Below are positions 1-9,874 of a stretch of 64,000 nucleotides of DNA, piece after piece. Source of the DNA: an uncultured Sphingomonadaceae bacterium. GTDB taxonomy: Bacteria; Pseudomonadota; Alphaproteobacteria; Sphingomonadales; Sphingomonadaceae. The DNA is taken from assembly GCA_947489315.1 (NCBI GenBank), contig CANLCX010000003.1:186001-250000 (forward strand). The letters are read 5' to 3'. Made by a program: the position numbers and the translations under genes. Position 1 is the stretch's first letter. Each line of letters starts with the position of its first letter. A model generated the notes under the pieces. The model was not told the DNA's origin. It saw nothing but the letters and a program-made list of their open reading frames with translations, and did not search any database.

Positions 1-261
1 TTGCTGACGGGAAATGAAGATGCGCTCGATCCGATTGTCGATGCGATTCATGCCTTGGTCGATGAAGTGGGCGAAGGCGGCCACGAAGATCGAGAAATGC
101 ATGAAGATACGCTGGCGCTGGTGCTGATGGCATTGGGTGATGCCCTGATCGGCGAGCGGCTATCCGATTCGCTTGACCTGCCGCGTCATAGCGCGCGCGA
201 CATGGCGGAGCGCCAGCTGGACCATGCGCTGGATCGCTGGAAAAAGGACCATCAGGACTAA
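1..261 (+). CDS. Hypothetical acidic protein, probably truncated by the window edge
   Basis: The reading frame is open from the first base (TTG) to a TAA at 259-261. The TTG may be internal, so treat the 86 residues as a possible C-terminal part. The product is strongly acidic and helix-rich (many Asp, Glu and His), ending WKKDHQD. I recognise no domain, signal peptide or membrane segment. It lies about 100 bp upstream of the sigma-54 activator on the same strand. No function is proposed. Confidence 0.5.
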   Translation: MLTGNEDALDPIVDAIHALVDEVGEGGHEDREMHEDTLALVLMALGDALIGERLSDSLDLPRHSARDMAERQLDHALDRWKKDHQD

Positions 262-365
262 ATTTGGTCCACTTCCTATCCGAAACGGCGCAGATTCCGG
301 CAGATTTTTAGCTTTTCGTTCCATAATCTCCCCCACAAGAGATTTTCTTAATGTGGAGCGGCGAC

Positions 366-1493
366 ATGGAACATCATCCCAATGCTATCGGCGATGCGCG
401 GACATTACATCCTGACGATCCCGCCCTCCATCTGATCGGAGACAGCGCAGCGATCGAGGAAGTGCGCAGCCTGATTCGCTATGCCGCTGCCACGCCGATA
501 CCTGTCATGATCACCGGGCCATCGGGTTGCGGCAAGGAAGTGGTGGCCAAAGCGCTGCACCGATGCTCGGCGCGATCTGCCGAAAAGTTTGTTGGTGTCA
601 ATTGCGGGGCGATCCCCCGGGATCTTCTGGAATCAGAGCTTTTCGGTCACGAAAAAGGCAGCTTCACTGGCGCCATTGCCCAGCGCAAGGGGCAGTTTGA
701 AGATGCCAGCAAAGGCACATTATTTCTCGATGAAATTGGTGACATGCCCTTTGACATGCAGGTCAAGCTTTTGCGGGTGCTCGAGGAAAAACAGATTGAG
801 CGCATTGGCGGCACGGAATCGATCGCCATTGACACGCGGATCATTTCGGCCACGCATCAAAATCTCGACGAAGCCATTGCCGACAAACGCTTTCGCGAAG
901 ATCTTTTCTATCGGCTCTCGGTATTCCCGATAGATATCCCCGCGCTCAAGGATCGCCGCGACGATATTGCACCCCTGATTCGCCATTTCATCCAGCAGAT
1001 CGGGGGAGAGGAAATCTATTTTTCACCCGAAGCGATGGACGCGCTGGAAAATTATGGCTGGCCGGGCAATGCGCGCGAGCTGCGTAATATTGTCGAGCGG
1101 GCGGTAGTGCTGTTCCCCGGCGTGATGATATCGGCCAGTCAGCTATCCTCGCTCTTCCGCCGCCGGGCGTCCAATGCCCCAACCCATCACCGGCACGCAT
1201 TGCCATCAAGCTATGCCGGCGGGGCAGAGGTGCGGCCCTTCCGAACGACCAGTGATGATAGCGCATCGGATCGCGGGACATTGGGGGACGGTTTTGATCT
1301 GAAAAAACATCTGATGCAAGAAGAGCGCAAATATCTACTGTCAGCGCTGCGGATGGCCGAAGGGGTGGTTGCGGAAGCGGCGCATCTGGTCAGTCTGCGC
1401 CGGACAACTTTTGTTGAGAAAATGCGACGGCACAAAATTGTTCGCCGAATGGCTCTAACCGATCACCGCTCGGAGCTAGTCCGTCGCGAATAG
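366..1493 (+). CDS. Sigma-54-dependent transcriptional activator without receiver domain (PspF/FlbD-like architecture)
   Basis: An enhancer-binding protein that should use ATP hydrolysis to open sigma-54 RNA polymerase complexes. With the ATG at 366 (GGAG seven bases upstream; an earlier frame start at 351 has no ribosome site) it is 375 aa. The AAA+ domain runs from about residue 20 to 260: Walker A GPSGCGKE at 51-58, sigma-54 contact loop GSFTGA at 98-103 (usual form GAFTGA), Walker B LFLDEIGD at 119-126. The last 40 residues form a Fis-type helix-turn-helix ([15 protein letters not shown]). Only about 20 residues precede the AAA+ domain, so there is no receiver, PAS or GAF sensor; control must come from a partner or from expression level. 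The 3' end overlaps the convergent VOC gene by 18 bp. The target genes cannot be told from this window. Confidence 0.9.
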   Translation: MEHHPNAIGDARTLHPDDPALHLIGDSAAIEEVRSLIRYAAATPIPVMITGPSGCGKEVVAKALHRCSARSAEKFVGVNCGAIPRDLLESELFGHEKGSFTGAIAQRKGQFEDASKGTLFLDEIGDMPFDMQVKLLRVLEEKQIERIGGTESIAIDTRIISATHQNLDEAIADKRFREDLFYRLSVFPIDIPALKDRRDDIAPLIRHFIQQIGGEEIYFSPEAMDALENYGWPGNARELRNIVERAVVLFPGVMISASQLSSLFRRRASNAPTHHRHALPSSYAGGAEVRPFRTTSDDSASDRGTLGDGFDLKKHLMQEERKYLLSALRMAEGVVAEAAHLVSLRRTTFVEKMRRHKIVRRMALTDHRSELVRRE

Positions 1494-1904
1494 CTGATCA
1501 TCGTCGGCAAAGGCTTTGAACTCCAAAGCGTTGCCACTGGGGTCGAGGAAAAACATCGTCGCTTGCTCTCCCACTTCTCCGCGAAAACGAACCGTTGGCG
1601 CGATAACAAATTCTGTTCCGTGTTGCTTTAGCCGCTCTGCTAGCGCCTCCCATTGCGCGATGGTCAGCACCACACCAAAATGCGGCACCGGAACATCCTC
1701 GCCATCCACCGCGTTGGTTATTGCACGCGGCTTGGCATTGGTATCGAGATGCGTAACAATTTGGTTGCCATACAGGTTGAAATCAATCCAATGACTGCTG
1801 CTCCTGCCCACGGCACATCCCAGCAGGTCACCATAAAATCGCCTTGCGGCTGGCAGGTCATGGACCGGAAAGGCGAGATGGAAAGGGCGCCGTTCAATGT
1901 TCAA
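1476..1904 (-). CDS. VOC-family (glyoxalase/bleomycin-resistance fold) protein
   Basis: A 142-aa single-domain vicinal oxygen chelate protein. It shows the paired beta-alpha-beta-beta-beta pattern with likely metal ligands His9 (HLAFPVHDL), His75 (PHFGVVL) and Glu128 ([12 protein letters not shown]). Such proteins are lyases, dioxygenases, isomerases or resistance proteins; the substrate cannot be assigned. The start is TTG at 1904, supported by AAGGAG seven bases upstream, and it overlaps the end of the preceding gene (stop at 1894) by 11 bp, suggesting translational coupling. Its 3' end overlaps the convergent sigma-54 activator. Confidence 0.85.
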   Translation of the reverse strand: MNIERRPFHLAFPVHDLPAARRFYGDLLGCAVGRSSSHWIDFNLYGNQIVTHLDTNAKPRAITNAVDGEDVPVPHFGVVLTIAQWEALAERLKQHGTEFVIAPTVRFRGEVGEQATMFFLDPSGNALEFKAFADDDQLFATD

Positions 1905-2586
1905 AATTCTGCTCCTTTTTCTCCGGAGCCGCTAGCGCGAAACAATGATCGATATCCAAGGCCGCTTGCTTGCTTGGATCCTGTTCCAAGGCTCGCATTT
2001 CCTCGCGCGTCTGGGTAAGGATGATATCGCTTTCAGAGCCGCTTTTGCCTTCGCCACGCATCTTTTCGCGCGCCCGATTGTCGAGGACAAAGGCCAAAGT
2101 CTTCAGATCCTGCGCGGTTTTGGATAATTTCTCCCGCGCATAGACCGTTTCATAGGCCAGCTGCAGCATCCCAGCACATTGGTTTAGCGTTGGTTTGGGC
2201 TTGGGCACGACTTCGGTGTCGAGCAGCGGCAGGCATTTTTCCATTTCGGCAGCAACAACCTGTTCGGGTTCCGCAACGTTTTTCACCTTCGCCTGCTGAT
2301 CGGCGACCGCCGCCAATATGGCATCGCGGACCTGTTCGCGTGTCTGTCCGGTCTCGACCATCACGCGCTCACCAATCTCACCAGCATAGATCCGTCCGCG
2401 TTCGGTAAGCAGCGGATAATCAAGCGCACTTTCGATGCCGCGCTCCTGTTCCGATGCCACGATAGCAAAGGCCGCGACGCAAGACAGGTCGCGCTGATGC
2501 GTCGCTGTTAAAGCGGTCGGTGCGCTATTTGACGGTCCGGCAGCCGGTTGGGATAATGCGAGTATGGACAGCAATATTATTTTCAT
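1894..2586 (-). CDS. Secreted/periplasmic hypothetical protein with duplicated Cys-containing helical repeat
   Basis: 230 aa starting with a short signal-like hydrophobic stretch ([17 protein letters not shown]). No named domain is recognised. The mature part looks like two related helical halves: Cys36 to Cys118 and Cys137 to Cys215, each with a similar segment before the second Cys ([10 protein letters not shown] in the first, QTREEMRAL in the second). The even cysteine pairs with matching spacing suggest one disulphide per repeat in the periplasm. It is probably transcribed with the downstream VOC gene, which it overlaps. Role unknown. Confidence 0.75.
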   Translation of the reverse strand: MKIILLSILALSQPAAGPSNSAPTALTATHQRDLSCVAAFAIVASEQERGIESALDYPLLTERGRIYAGEIGERVMVETGQTREQVRDAILAAVADQQAKVKNVAEPEQVVAAEMEKCLPLLDTEVVPKPKPTLNQCAGMLQLAYETVYAREKLSKTAQDLKTLAFVLDNRAREKMRGEGKSGSESDIILTQTREEMRALEQDPSKQAALDIDHCFALAAPEKKEQNFEH

Positions 2587-2821
2587 GATCCCAGTTATAG
2601 CGGTGCTTGATCACTCCCGGCAATTGGCAATCGTCAAATAACGCTTTCCTACAGTTACAATGTGATGATAATCTGGCTCTGCTTCTTTCTTTGTCGATAT
2701 CGACCCGGCTGATCGAAAGGGAGAGAGCAGAGAATTTTTCAGGCCATTCTGTGTATAAGCTGTATAAACTGTCAGGGTTTAAGCCTTTAATATGAACAAA
2801 TTGACCTTTGGTTGGTAATTA

Positions 2822-4450
2822 ATGTTTGAACCTGCCCCACGAAAACGGCAAAAGCCGTTGGTGAATAATCTCAGCACCCTGTTTCGCAAATATCCCTTCT
2901 GGCTTTCGCTTTTGGCGGGTGGTCTATCGGCCACCGGTTTTGCGCCGCTTGGCTTATGGCCGATCAGTCTGCTGGCGCTGGCTTTATGGATGGCCATTGT
3001 CGATAGTCTGGAAAGCCGCAAAGCTGCTTTCCTGTCGGGCTGGCTATTTGGTCTGGGGCATTTTGTTGTCGGGCTCAATTGGATAGCCAAGGCTTTCACC
3101 TTTCAGGCCGCGATGCCGGAATGGCTAGGCTATATCGCGGTTGTTTTATTGTCTCTCTATCTGGCCGTCTATCCCGCGTTGACGGCGCTTGGTGCTTGGG
3201 CTTTGGGCAGGGGGCGGCCGATAGTTTTTGTTCTTGCGTTCGCAGGTTTCTGGATCATAACCGAATGGCTGCGGAGCTGGGTGTTCAGCGGATTTATCTG
3301 GAATCCGCTTGGCGTCATCGCGGTCGATGAAATGCACGCTCTAAGTGCCCGGTCCATCGGAACCTATGGCCTGTCTGGATTGGTAATCGGCATTGCCGGT
3401 CTTGTCGGTTCGGCGGTTGGCGGGATGATTGCCCTTAAATGGCGGATCATTGTTCGCAGGGCTTTTGACCTAGTCATTGTCGCCTTGGGTGTCTTAGCCT
3501 TGGCTGTGGTCGGCAGTGGAGAGGATCTTCCCAGCTCAGGCAAACAGCCGAATATCACTATAGTGCAGCCTAATATCGGTCAGCAGGACAAGTGGCAGGC
3601 CGGTTATGAAGAACAAAATCTTGCCAAATTGGCCGGGTTAACCCTCCGCAAAGATGATGCACCCCGGATATTATTTTGGCCCGAAGCTGCCATTCCTGAC
3701 TATCTCGAAACCGGTTATCCAAGACGCTATTATTATGGGCGCCCGCCGGAAATGATCCGCGCTCAACTTGCCAGTCTTATGAAACCGGAAGATGTGTTGG
3801 TGCTGGGCGCACTGAAACTGGAATTTGATGAAACCGGTGCGCCGGATGACAGACGCGCCATCGGTGCGCGTAACAGCGTGTTTGCAATGGATGCGGATCA
3901 GAATTTATTGGGCCGTTATGACAAGAGCCATTTGGTACCCTATGGCGAATATCTGCCCATGCGGCCCCTTCTCTCCGCCATTGGCTTATCGCGTTTGGCA
4001 CCAGGCGACTTTGATTTTTGGCCGGGTCCAGGACCGCAATCCCTTGACCTAGGCGCATTGGGGAAAGCGGGTTTGCAAGTCTGTTATGAAATTATCTTCT
4101 CTGGCCAAGTGGTTGATTTAAAAAATCGCCCCGACTTTATCTTCAACCCGTCCAATGATGCCTGGTTCGGATCATGGGGGCCACCGCAACATCTTGCGCA
4201 AGCACAATTGCGGGCGATTGAAGAAGGGCTTCCGGTCATTCGTTCGACACCGACGGGGATATCCGCCGTAATCACTAGCAAAGGCAAAGTGGTCGAGAGC
4301 ATTCCCATGGGACAGGCGGGCCGGATTGACACAAAACTCCCGTCTGCCGAAAGTCCCACGATATTTGCGCGCTATGGCAATGTGCTGCCGCTGGGATTGG
4401 CGCTCCTATTACTCATCTGTGCCATTGCCATCCGGCTTCGTGCTCGCTAA
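2822..4450 (+). CDS. lnt: Apolipoprotein N-acyltransferase
   Basis: Inner-membrane enzyme that adds the third acyl chain to the N-terminal cysteine of lipoproteins, the last step of lipoprotein maturation. 542 aa: a membrane part with several hydrophobic helices over residues 25-230, then a periplasmic nitrilase-type (CN hydrolase) domain at about 243-500, then a final transmembrane helix. The catalytic triad is visible: Glu288 (FWPEAAIPD), Lys368 (YDKSHLVPYGEYLP) and Cys421 (LQVCYEIIF). Length matches the family. The ATG at 2822 has only a weak ribosome site, so the start is slightly uncertain. metK follows after 70 bp in the same direction, a pairing I recall from other alphaproteobacteria. 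Confidence 0.96.
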   Translation: MFEPAPRKRQKPLVNNLSTLFRKYPFWLSLLAGGLSATGFAPLGLWPISLLALALWMAIVDSLESRKAAFLSGWLFGLGHFVVGLNWIAKAFTFQAAMPEWLGYIAVVLLSLYLAVYPALTALGAWALGRGRPIVFVLAFAGFWIITEWLRSWVFSGFIWNPLGVIAVDEMHALSARSIGTYGLSGLVIGIAGLVGSAVGGMIALKWRIIVRRAFDLVIVALGVLALAVVGSGEDLPSSGKQPNITIVQPNIGQQDKWQAGYEEQNLAKLAGLTLRKDDAPRILFWPEAAIPDYLETGYPRRYYYGRPPEMIRAQLASLMKPEDVLVLGALKLEFDETGAPDDRRAIGARNSVFAMDADQNLLGRYDKSHLVPYGEYLPMRPLLSAIGLSRLAPGDFDFWPGPGPQSLDLGALGKAGLQVCYEIIFSGQVVDLKNRPDFIFNPSNDAWFGSWGPPQHLAQAQLRAIEEGLPVIRSTPTGISAVITSKGKVVESIPMGQAGRIDTKLPSAESPTIFARYGNVLPLGLALLLLICAIAIRLRAR

Positions 4451-4520
4451 GGAACGCATATAAACCTTTCTTTATATCTAACATAGCGCGCCCTCACGCG
4501 ACCAAATACTAGGAAAAGTC

Positions 4521-5735
4521 ATGCGTTCAGAATTTATCTTCACTTCCGAATCTGTATCCGAAGGTCATCCCGATAAAGTGTCGGACCAGATTTCCGATGC
4601 GATTGTCGATCTGTTTTTGTCCAAAGACCCCGAAGCGCGGGTTGCCTGCGAAACCATGACCACCACGGATCGGGTGATTTTGGCCGGTGAGGTACGCGGT
4701 ACCGGAATGATTGATACCGATGGCAATTGGGCTCCCGGTGCGCAGGAAGAAATTCAGACCGTTGTGCGGGATACGGTCAAGAAAATTGGCTATGAGCAAG
4801 ACGGGTTTCATTGGCAGAACCTGACCTTTGAAAACCATCTTCACCCCCAATCCGCGCATATCGCGCAAGGCGTGGATGAAAGCGGCAATAAGGATGAAGG
4901 CGCCGGTGACCAGGGTATCATGTTTGGCTATGCCAGTGATGAGACGCCTGATTTAATGCCTGCAACGCTGCAATATTCACATCAGATACTAAAGCAAATG
5001 GCAGCCGATCGCCACAGCGGTAAAGCACCGTTTCTGGAGCCTGATAGCAAGAGCCAAGTGACGCTGCGCTATGTCAATGAAGTGCCGGTTGAAGCGACTG
5101 CATTGGTCGTCTCAACGCAGCATGCGCCGGGCTATTATAAGGACAGCGACAATCCTGCTCTTTATGAAGAATTGCGCGCCTATGTGATGGGCGTTTTCCA
5201 TTCGGTGCTGCCAGACGGCTTTATCACCGACAATACCGTCATTCACGTAAACCCAACCGGACGCTTTGAAATTGGCGGACCCGATGGTGATGCGGGCCTA
5301 ACCGGCCGGAAGATCATTGTTGATACCTATGGCGGTGCAAGTCCTCATGGTGGCGGCGCTTTCTCTGGTAAAGACCCCACAAAAGTGGATCGGTCGGCTG
5401 CTTATATTACCCGTTATCTGGCGAAGAATATTGTTGCGGCTGGCCTTGCCAAACGCTGCGCGATCCAGCTGTCTTACGCCATTGGTGTGGCAGAGCCATT
5501 GTCGATCAACGTAGACCTGCATGGCACTGGAACGGTCAGCGAAGAGAAGCTGGAAGAAATCCTACCGAAATTGGTTCGACTGACCCCTAAAGGCATCCGC
5601 ACGCATCTTGGTCTCAACAAGCCTATATACAGCCCGACGGCTGCTTACGGACATTTTGGACGTAAAGCGGACGGTGATTTTTTCACATGGGAAAAGACCG
5701 ATCTGGTTGATGCGCTAAAAGCGGCAATCAACTGA
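4521..5735 (+). CDS. metK: S-adenosylmethionine synthetase
   Basis: Makes S-adenosylmethionine from methionine and ATP in the cytosol. 404 aa, the usual alphaproteobacterial length. Family hallmarks are intact: [14 protein letters not shown] near the N terminus (ATP-binding His and Asp), the [12 protein letters not shown] signature in the middle, and the phosphate-binding signature [16 protein letters not shown]. The ATG at 4521 follows AGGAAAAGTC. The 70-bp leader after lnt does not match the SAM/SAH or SAM-II riboswitch patterns I know. The product supplies methyl groups to enzymes such as TrmB nearby, but this is not evidence of a shared operon. Confidence 0.98.
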   Translation: MRSEFIFTSESVSEGHPDKVSDQISDAIVDLFLSKDPEARVACETMTTTDRVILAGEVRGTGMIDTDGNWAPGAQEEIQTVVRDTVKKIGYEQDGFHWQNLTFENHLHPQSAHIAQGVDESGNKDEGAGDQGIMFGYASDETPDLMPATLQYSHQILKQMAADRHSGKAPFLEPDSKSQVTLRYVNEVPVEATALVVSTQHAPGYYKDSDNPALYEELRAYVMGVFHSVLPDGFITDNTVIHVNPTGRFEIGGPDGDAGLTGRKIIVDTYGGASPHGGGAFSGKDPTKVDRSAAYITRYLAKNIVAAGLAKRCAIQLSYAIGVAEPLSINVDLHGTGTVSEEKLEEILPKLVRLTPKGIRTHLGLNKPIYSPTAAYGHFGRKADGDFFTWEKTDLVDALKAAIN

Positions 5736-5813
5736 CTTTTGAGCAAGCATTCGTTGCCAATGGGCAGTGTTATTCTTATGCTCTGAAGGGGAACGTTTCA
5801 GGAGGCTAACCAA

Positions 5814-6881
5814 ATGCACAAAATACTGTTTCTGCCCATCTTTTTTCTTGTTTTTGGCCATACTGAAGCTCTTGCACAGCCGACAGATATTTCGTCGGAA
5901 CCAGATCAGGTCTGGGTTCACGAACATACTGGAACTGGTTTCCCCGCCAAACTGGGTAGATTTGACCGTTCAACGATTCGGGATCTGACCAAGAACCAGT
6001 TGGACATCGTTGTGTCCTATAAGGACCCGAACAAGCAGGGAGGCTTGACACTCTATATTTACCGTCCGGCAATCAATTCTGTCCCATTGTGGTTTGAAAC
6101 CGCCAAACAAAGTCTGATGAACGGCAGTTTTGGCGAGTTCGTTACAGAAAAGGTGACTGACACCGTCTTTACTCCAGCTGGACAATCATCGACAGCGGGT
6201 ATGTTAGTCTCCTACAGCCTTTCGGGTTCAGGGTACAAAAGCACCGCGATTGCCATGGCACCTATTAATGGTTGGCTTCTCAAGGTTCGTTACTCGTCCG
6301 CTGAATATGATGCACAATCGCTAGCAAATGAAATTCTGAAGATTTTATCGACGGTTGAAACTGGTGACGATCTGGAGCAGGCTCCGAAAGTCTTGGCCGT
6401 GAAGCCCTGCGCCAAAAAACTCAAGCTCAAGTCAAAGGCAAAGAGCTTTCGCCCCAGTCTGGTTGACGCTCTAATTGGTGGTGTGATTACTAGCGCGGCT
6501 GAAGAAGACAAGAGTGACCGAGATCAGACGGTCAAAGCCGTCACCTATTGCCGAGACCCTGGAGAGTACCAGAAATGGACGGTGTTTCGCGCTGATGAAA
6601 GCAAAAACAGTTACGTCTTACCACTTGCAGATTCAGGCAGGGCTTTGTCCGTTTACCAGAACACCGTGTCGGGTGAGATATCTGGCGACAATCGAAAACG
6701 ATATACGCCGGTTCATATGAAACTGGGGCAGCATGACATATATGCTGATGTCAACGTGCTTCCGGTTCCCGAAACTCTGATCGCGGTGATCAATCAAGGG
6801 AATTTGATATCCAGCTCGACTACCTGGCCTGAAGAAGGATCCACCATCACCATTGATGGCGGGTTGACGACTGACGAATAG
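5814..6881 (+). CDS. Secreted hypothetical protein
   Basis: 355 aa with a clear signal peptide (MHKILFLPIFFLVFGHTEALAQ, cleavage near ALAQ). No domain recognised. The mature protein begins with a short beta-rich segment, has a Lys-rich stretch near residues 195-215 (CAKKLKLKSKAKS), and ends with hydrophilic beta-like sequence. It contains few cysteines. The start has AGGAGG upstream. Base composition looks somewhat more AT-rich than lnt and metK, which may mean a lineage-specific gene; this is an impression, not a calculation. No operon partner: 78 bp follow metK and 109 bp precede trmB. Confidence 0.75.
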   Translation: MHKILFLPIFFLVFGHTEALAQPTDISSEPDQVWVHEHTGTGFPAKLGRFDRSTIRDLTKNQLDIVVSYKDPNKQGGLTLYIYRPAINSVPLWFETAKQSLMNGSFGEFVTEKVTDTVFTPAGQSSTAGMLVSYSLSGSGYKSTAIAMAPINGWLLKVRYSSAEYDAQSLANEILKILSTVETGDDLEQAPKVLAVKPCAKKLKLKSKAKSFRPSLVDALIGGVITSAAEEDKSDRDQTVKAVTYCRDPGEYQKWTVFRADESKNSYVLPLADSGRALSVYQNTVSGEISGDNRKRYTPVHMKLGQHDIYADVNVLPVPETLIAVINQGNLISSSTTWPEEGSTITIDGGLTTDE

Positions 6882-6990
6882 AAAAATTTCGAATATTGTT
6901 ATTGATAAGCGCGGGTTTGAGTGTGACGAGAAGATAGAAATGGAGTCTATTCAGCATGAATGGCGCGCAATCAAATAGCGGTAAAGAGGA

Positions 6991-7689
6991 ATGATCGACA
7001 AGCCAGAACTTAGCGACCCGACGACCATCCGCCAGCTTTATGGGCGGCGGCAAGGTCATGCCTTGCGTGATGGCCAGGTCGAACTGGTCGAGAAGCTGCT
7101 CCCGCAGATTAGCGTCCCGACAGAAGGGTCGGTGTCCTCGCCGGTATTATTTGGCGACAACCGGCCGCTGCATTTCGAGATTGGCTTTGGTGCAGGCGAA
7201 CATATGGCCGCGCGGGCTGATATGCTCCCGGATCATGGCTTCATTGGCTGTGAGCCTTATCTCAACGGCGTCGTCGGTGCCTTGCAGCATATCCGCGAAG
7301 GGGTTCTGCCTAATATCCGGCTTCATATGGGCAATGCGCTGGATGTGCTGGAGCGGATACCGGATGGCAGCTTAAGCTTTGTCTATTTGCTGCATCCTGA
7401 TCCATGGCCCAAATCCAGGCACGCAAAACGGCGATTCATGAACCACGGCCCGGTTGATCTGATCGCAGCCAAGCTCAAACCCGGCGGTGAATTTCGTTTC
7501 GGCACTGATCATCCGGTTTATCTCGAATGGGCGATGATGATTATGAATCAGCGCAACGAGTTTAACTGGCTCTGTGATAGCCCGCAAAAATGGCTGACCC
7601 GTCCGGGCGGCTGGCCGGAAACGCGCTATGAAGCGAAAGCCCGGCGACAAGGGCATGAGGTTTGGTATTTTCGCTATCAGCGCAAATGA
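6991..7689 (+). CDS. trmB: tRNA (guanine-N7-)-methyltransferase
   Basis: Methylates N7 of G46 in the variable loop of tRNAs using S-adenosylmethionine. 232 aa. The SAM-binding motif is HFEIGFGAGEH, followed by the acidic CEPYLNGV segment. The family-specific catalytic/tRNA-binding block LHPDPWPKSRHAKRRF and the later FGTDHPVY segment are both present. The ATG at 6991 is preceded by AAAGAGGA. It stands alone between a secreted protein and a metal-dependent hydrolase gene. Confidence 0.96.
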   Translation: MIDKPELSDPTTIRQLYGRRQGHALRDGQVELVEKLLPQISVPTEGSVSSPVLFGDNRPLHFEIGFGAGEHMAARADMLPDHGFIGCEPYLNGVVGALQHIREGVLPNIRLHMGNALDVLERIPDGSLSFVYLLHPDPWPKSRHAKRRFMNHGPVDLIAAKLKPGGEFRFGTDHPVYLEWAMMIMNQRNEFNWLCDSPQKWLTRPGGWPETRYEAKARRQGHEVWYFRYQRK

Positions 7690-7876
7690 GAATTTAGAGC
7701 GGTTCCCCGTTAACGGCGTTTTACTGCAATCTATATTTGAATCGCCTTGTAAACAGCGAGTTAACCGCGTTTTTATTCACCGCTGTAGGTATTTTGTTAA
7801 CCCTCCTGATCTATAGATTGCTTAACCAAAACACTGGTCGCACAGCTATTGGATTTCTGGGAGGCTTTACATAGAA

Positions 7877-8839
7877 ATGGGCGACGTTCCATCACATGCA
7901 GATACTGCGGACGCAGCGACGACGATCGCGGGTAGTGCGACGCCAGCTGATCTGAATATTCAATCACGGAACCGGCATTTCGCTAGCGCCGCAATAGAGC
8001 GGCGGCGGTGGGTTGGTGGTGACCCTTATGCATCGGCTTTCTTCAACGCATTGTCGGTAACCTTCCCCAAAGGCGAAACGTTTTTCATGAAGGTTCTGAA
8101 GCAATATCGCGACAAAGTGCCGGAGAAGCTGGCACGCGAAATTCGCGGTTTTGTTCAACAAGAAGCAGTCCACAGCAGAGAGCACCTGTTTTTCAACAAA
8201 CAGATTGAGCAAGCAGATTTTGATCTGTCTAGGCTGGAACAGGCCCTGACGGATGTTATCGACAATATTGGAAGCATGCCGCTTATCAGACAGCTGGTGG
8301 CGACCACCTGCCTCGAACATTTAACGGCGATTATGGCTGCGGAATTTATTGAGAATCCCACTCATTTTCAGGATGCTGATGAAGAACAGCGCAAAATGTG
8401 GCTGTGGCACGCATCAGAAGAGATCGAGCATAAGGGCGTCGCCTATGACACCTGGCTGCACGCCACCAAAGATTGGAGCCCCATGAAACGATGGGCAACC
8501 CAGTCCTTGTTTATGGTCCGCATTTCACTCGGGTTCGCAAAAAACCGTACCAAGGGTATTTTTGACTTGCTGCGCCAAGATGGTGTGTCTGGTCCCCGTG
8601 CTTGGTTCGGTTTTATGCGCTATGCTTTGGTGAGCCCAGCACCGTTCCGCCGCACTTTATGGCCTTGGTTCCAGTTTTTCCTTCCGGGTTTTCATCCGTG
8701 GAACAAAGATGATCGGGATTTAATACAGCTGGCCGAAAGCGAATATGAAGCAGCTATTATGGAAAAAGCCGACGAGCCGGACGCTATCGCGCCGATTGGC
8801 GACTGTCGCAAACCTGGCCGTCTGCCTAGGGTCGCTTAG
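7877..8839 (+). CDS. Metal-dependent hydrolase-like protein (COG3687/PF10118 family)
   Basis: 320 aa. From about residue 35 on it matches the predicted metal-dependent hydrolase family with a ferritin-like helical core: conserved Glu/His clusters appear in FPKGETFF, QQEAVHSREHLFF, TTCLEHLTAI and ASEEIEHKGVAYD. These would ligate one or two metal ions. The first 30 residues are Ala/Thr-rich and poorly conserved in character. The real substrate of the family is not known to me. The gene ends 4 bp inside the convergent acetyltransferase gene. Confidence 0.85.
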   Translation: MGDVPSHADTADAATTIAGSATPADLNIQSRNRHFASAAIERRRWVGGDPYASAFFNALSVTFPKGETFFMKVLKQYRDKVPEKLAREIRGFVQQEAVHSREHLFFNKQIEQADFDLSRLEQALTDVIDNIGSMPLIRQLVATTCLEHLTAIMAAEFIENPTHFQDADEEQRKMWLWHASEEIEHKGVAYDTWLHATKDWSPMKRWATQSLFMVRISLGFAKNRTKGIFDLLRQDGVSGPRAWFGFMRYALVSPAPFRRTLWPWFQFFLPGFHPWNKDDRDLIQLAESEYEAAIMEKADEPDAIAPIGDCRKPGRLPRVA

Positions 8840-9387
8840 GCCGCCAGCGGTCGCGCTACGTTGCTTTCCATGTCACTTTCCAATGACAGTTCAAATTCAA
8901 GGGCTGCAACGGCTTTGTTGCGCCCTTTACTGAACCGTGGCGCGCTCCGACCGGTCCGGTGAAAACCCAATTTGAGAAGTACATTCCCAGACGCAGGATT
9001 ATCGATAAAGTGGCTGGCTACTATTGCTCGGTGACCCAAAGCCTTTGCTGTTTCCAAAGCAGCATGACCAGCTTCGGTCGCATAGCCCAAGCCCCAATGA
9101 TCCCGGCCAATCCAATAGCCCAGTTCGACACTGCCATCCGGCATAACGTCAATGCCGCAAGTACCAACCAGGCAAGGGGCACCAGCCGTCCGCCGATAGA
9201 TCAGCCAGCGCGGGCTTTTGGGGTTGTGAGGCAGCGAAAGAAATTCTTCCGCATCATTCCGGCTATAGGGCCATGGGGCGCTGGCGAGATTGCGGACAAT
9301 GGCTTCATCGTTGATCGCGTGATGCAGAGCATCTGCATCTTCCGGCCAACCCGGTCTTAATAATAATCTTGGTGTTCTAGCAAACAT
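8836..9387 (-). CDS. GNAT-family N-acetyltransferase (RimJ/RimL type)
   Basis: Acetyl-CoA-dependent acetyltransferase of the RimJ/RimL-like group. With the ATG at 9387 (GGAGAG six bases upstream; an earlier in-frame codon at 9420 lacks a ribosome site) it is 183 aa: TPRLLLRPGWPEDAD at the start, ELGYWIGRDHWGLGYATEAG as the acetyl-CoA pyrophosphate-binding motif A region, then NPASGNVLLKLGFHRTG. Acceptor unknown. Convergent with the metal-dependent hydrolase-like gene, with a 4-bp overlap. Confidence 0.88.
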   Translation of the reverse strand: MFARTPRLLLRPGWPEDADALHHAINDEAIVRNLASAPWPYSRNDAEEFLSLPHNPKSPRWLIYRRTAGAPCLVGTCGIDVMPDGSVELGYWIGRDHWGLGYATEAGHAALETAKALGHRAIVASHFIDNPASGNVLLKLGFHRTGRSAPRFSKGRNKAVAALEFELSLESDMESNVARPLAA

Positions 9388-9502
9388 CGGGACTCTCCGT
9401 CTTTCTGGCCAAAAAGCCAAATTTTAACCGCCCCTGTGTTGGTTTGACCGGTCCCTACAATGGGCGGATGACAACGCAGTGACATTTTCGACAGGGAGAG
9501 AC

Positions 9503-9532
9503 AAAAAAAGGGAGAGGGGGTGACCCTCTCCC
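9503..9532 (-). terminator. Rho-independent terminator of the rplU-rpmA operon
   Basis: A perfect 9-bp stem GGGAGAGGG / CCCTCTCCC (9510-9518 with 9524-9532) with a 5-base loop. On the minus strand it is followed by seven T residues (A run at 9503-9509). It sits 70 bp beyond the rpmA stop codon. A second, weaker hairpin (GGATAAC...GTTATCC, about 9578-9599) lies just before it. Confidence 0.92.
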
Positions 9533-9601
9533 TGAAATTTGGTGATTCTATTGAACCATCCGGGTCATCCCTTAAAGGATAACCCGTTATCGGTTATCCG
9601 G

Positions 9602-9871
9602 TTATTCGGCGGCTTCTGCCATCATATCGACAGACACATATTTGCGGCCGAGCTTGCCTTTGTGGAATTCCACTTTGCCATCAATAAGCGCAAATAGGGT
9701 ATGGTCTTTGCCAATACCTACATTGCGGCCCGGATGGGTCTGTGTACCGCGTTGGCGAATGATAATATTGCCGGCGACAACAGCTTCGCTGCCAAATTTC
9801 TTTACACCAAGACGGCGGCCTGCTGAATCGCGGCCATTGCGGGATGAACCGCCTGCTTTCTTATGTGCCAT
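9602..9871 (-). CDS. rpmA: 50S ribosomal protein L27
   Basis: Component of the large ribosomal subunit near the peptidyl-transferase centre. 89 aa with the standard N terminus [16 protein letters not shown] and [19 protein letters not shown]. There is no firmicute-type cleavable extension. It follows rplU with only 3 bp between the genes, the usual rplU-rpmA operon, and is closed by the terminator at 9503-9532. Confidence 0.98.
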   Translation of the reverse strand: MAHKKAGGSSRNGRDSAGRRLGVKKFGSEAVVAGNIIIRQRGTQTHPGRNVGIGKDHTLFALIDGKVEFHKGKLGRKYVSVDMMAEAAE

Positions 9872-9874
9872 GGT

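Noticed and set aside
2607-2795. 62-codon frame between the secreted protein and lnt
   Set aside because: No ribosome site, no recognisable sequence, and it lies in a promoter-containing gap.
4451-4520. Possible SAM or SAM/SAH riboswitch in the metK leader
   Set aside because: The 70-bp gap shows none of the conserved blocks or pseudoknot pairing I know from SAM-II or SAM/SAH classes.
7690-7876. AT-rich gap after trmB with repeated GTTAAC segments, considered as tRNA or small RNA
   Set aside because: No cloverleaf, no CCA or T-loop, and no terminator; the short repeats are too few to call.
9568-9599. GGATAAC/GTTATCC hairpin near the rpmA end as a separate terminator
   Set aside because: No T-tract follows it; the strong terminator is the next hairpin.
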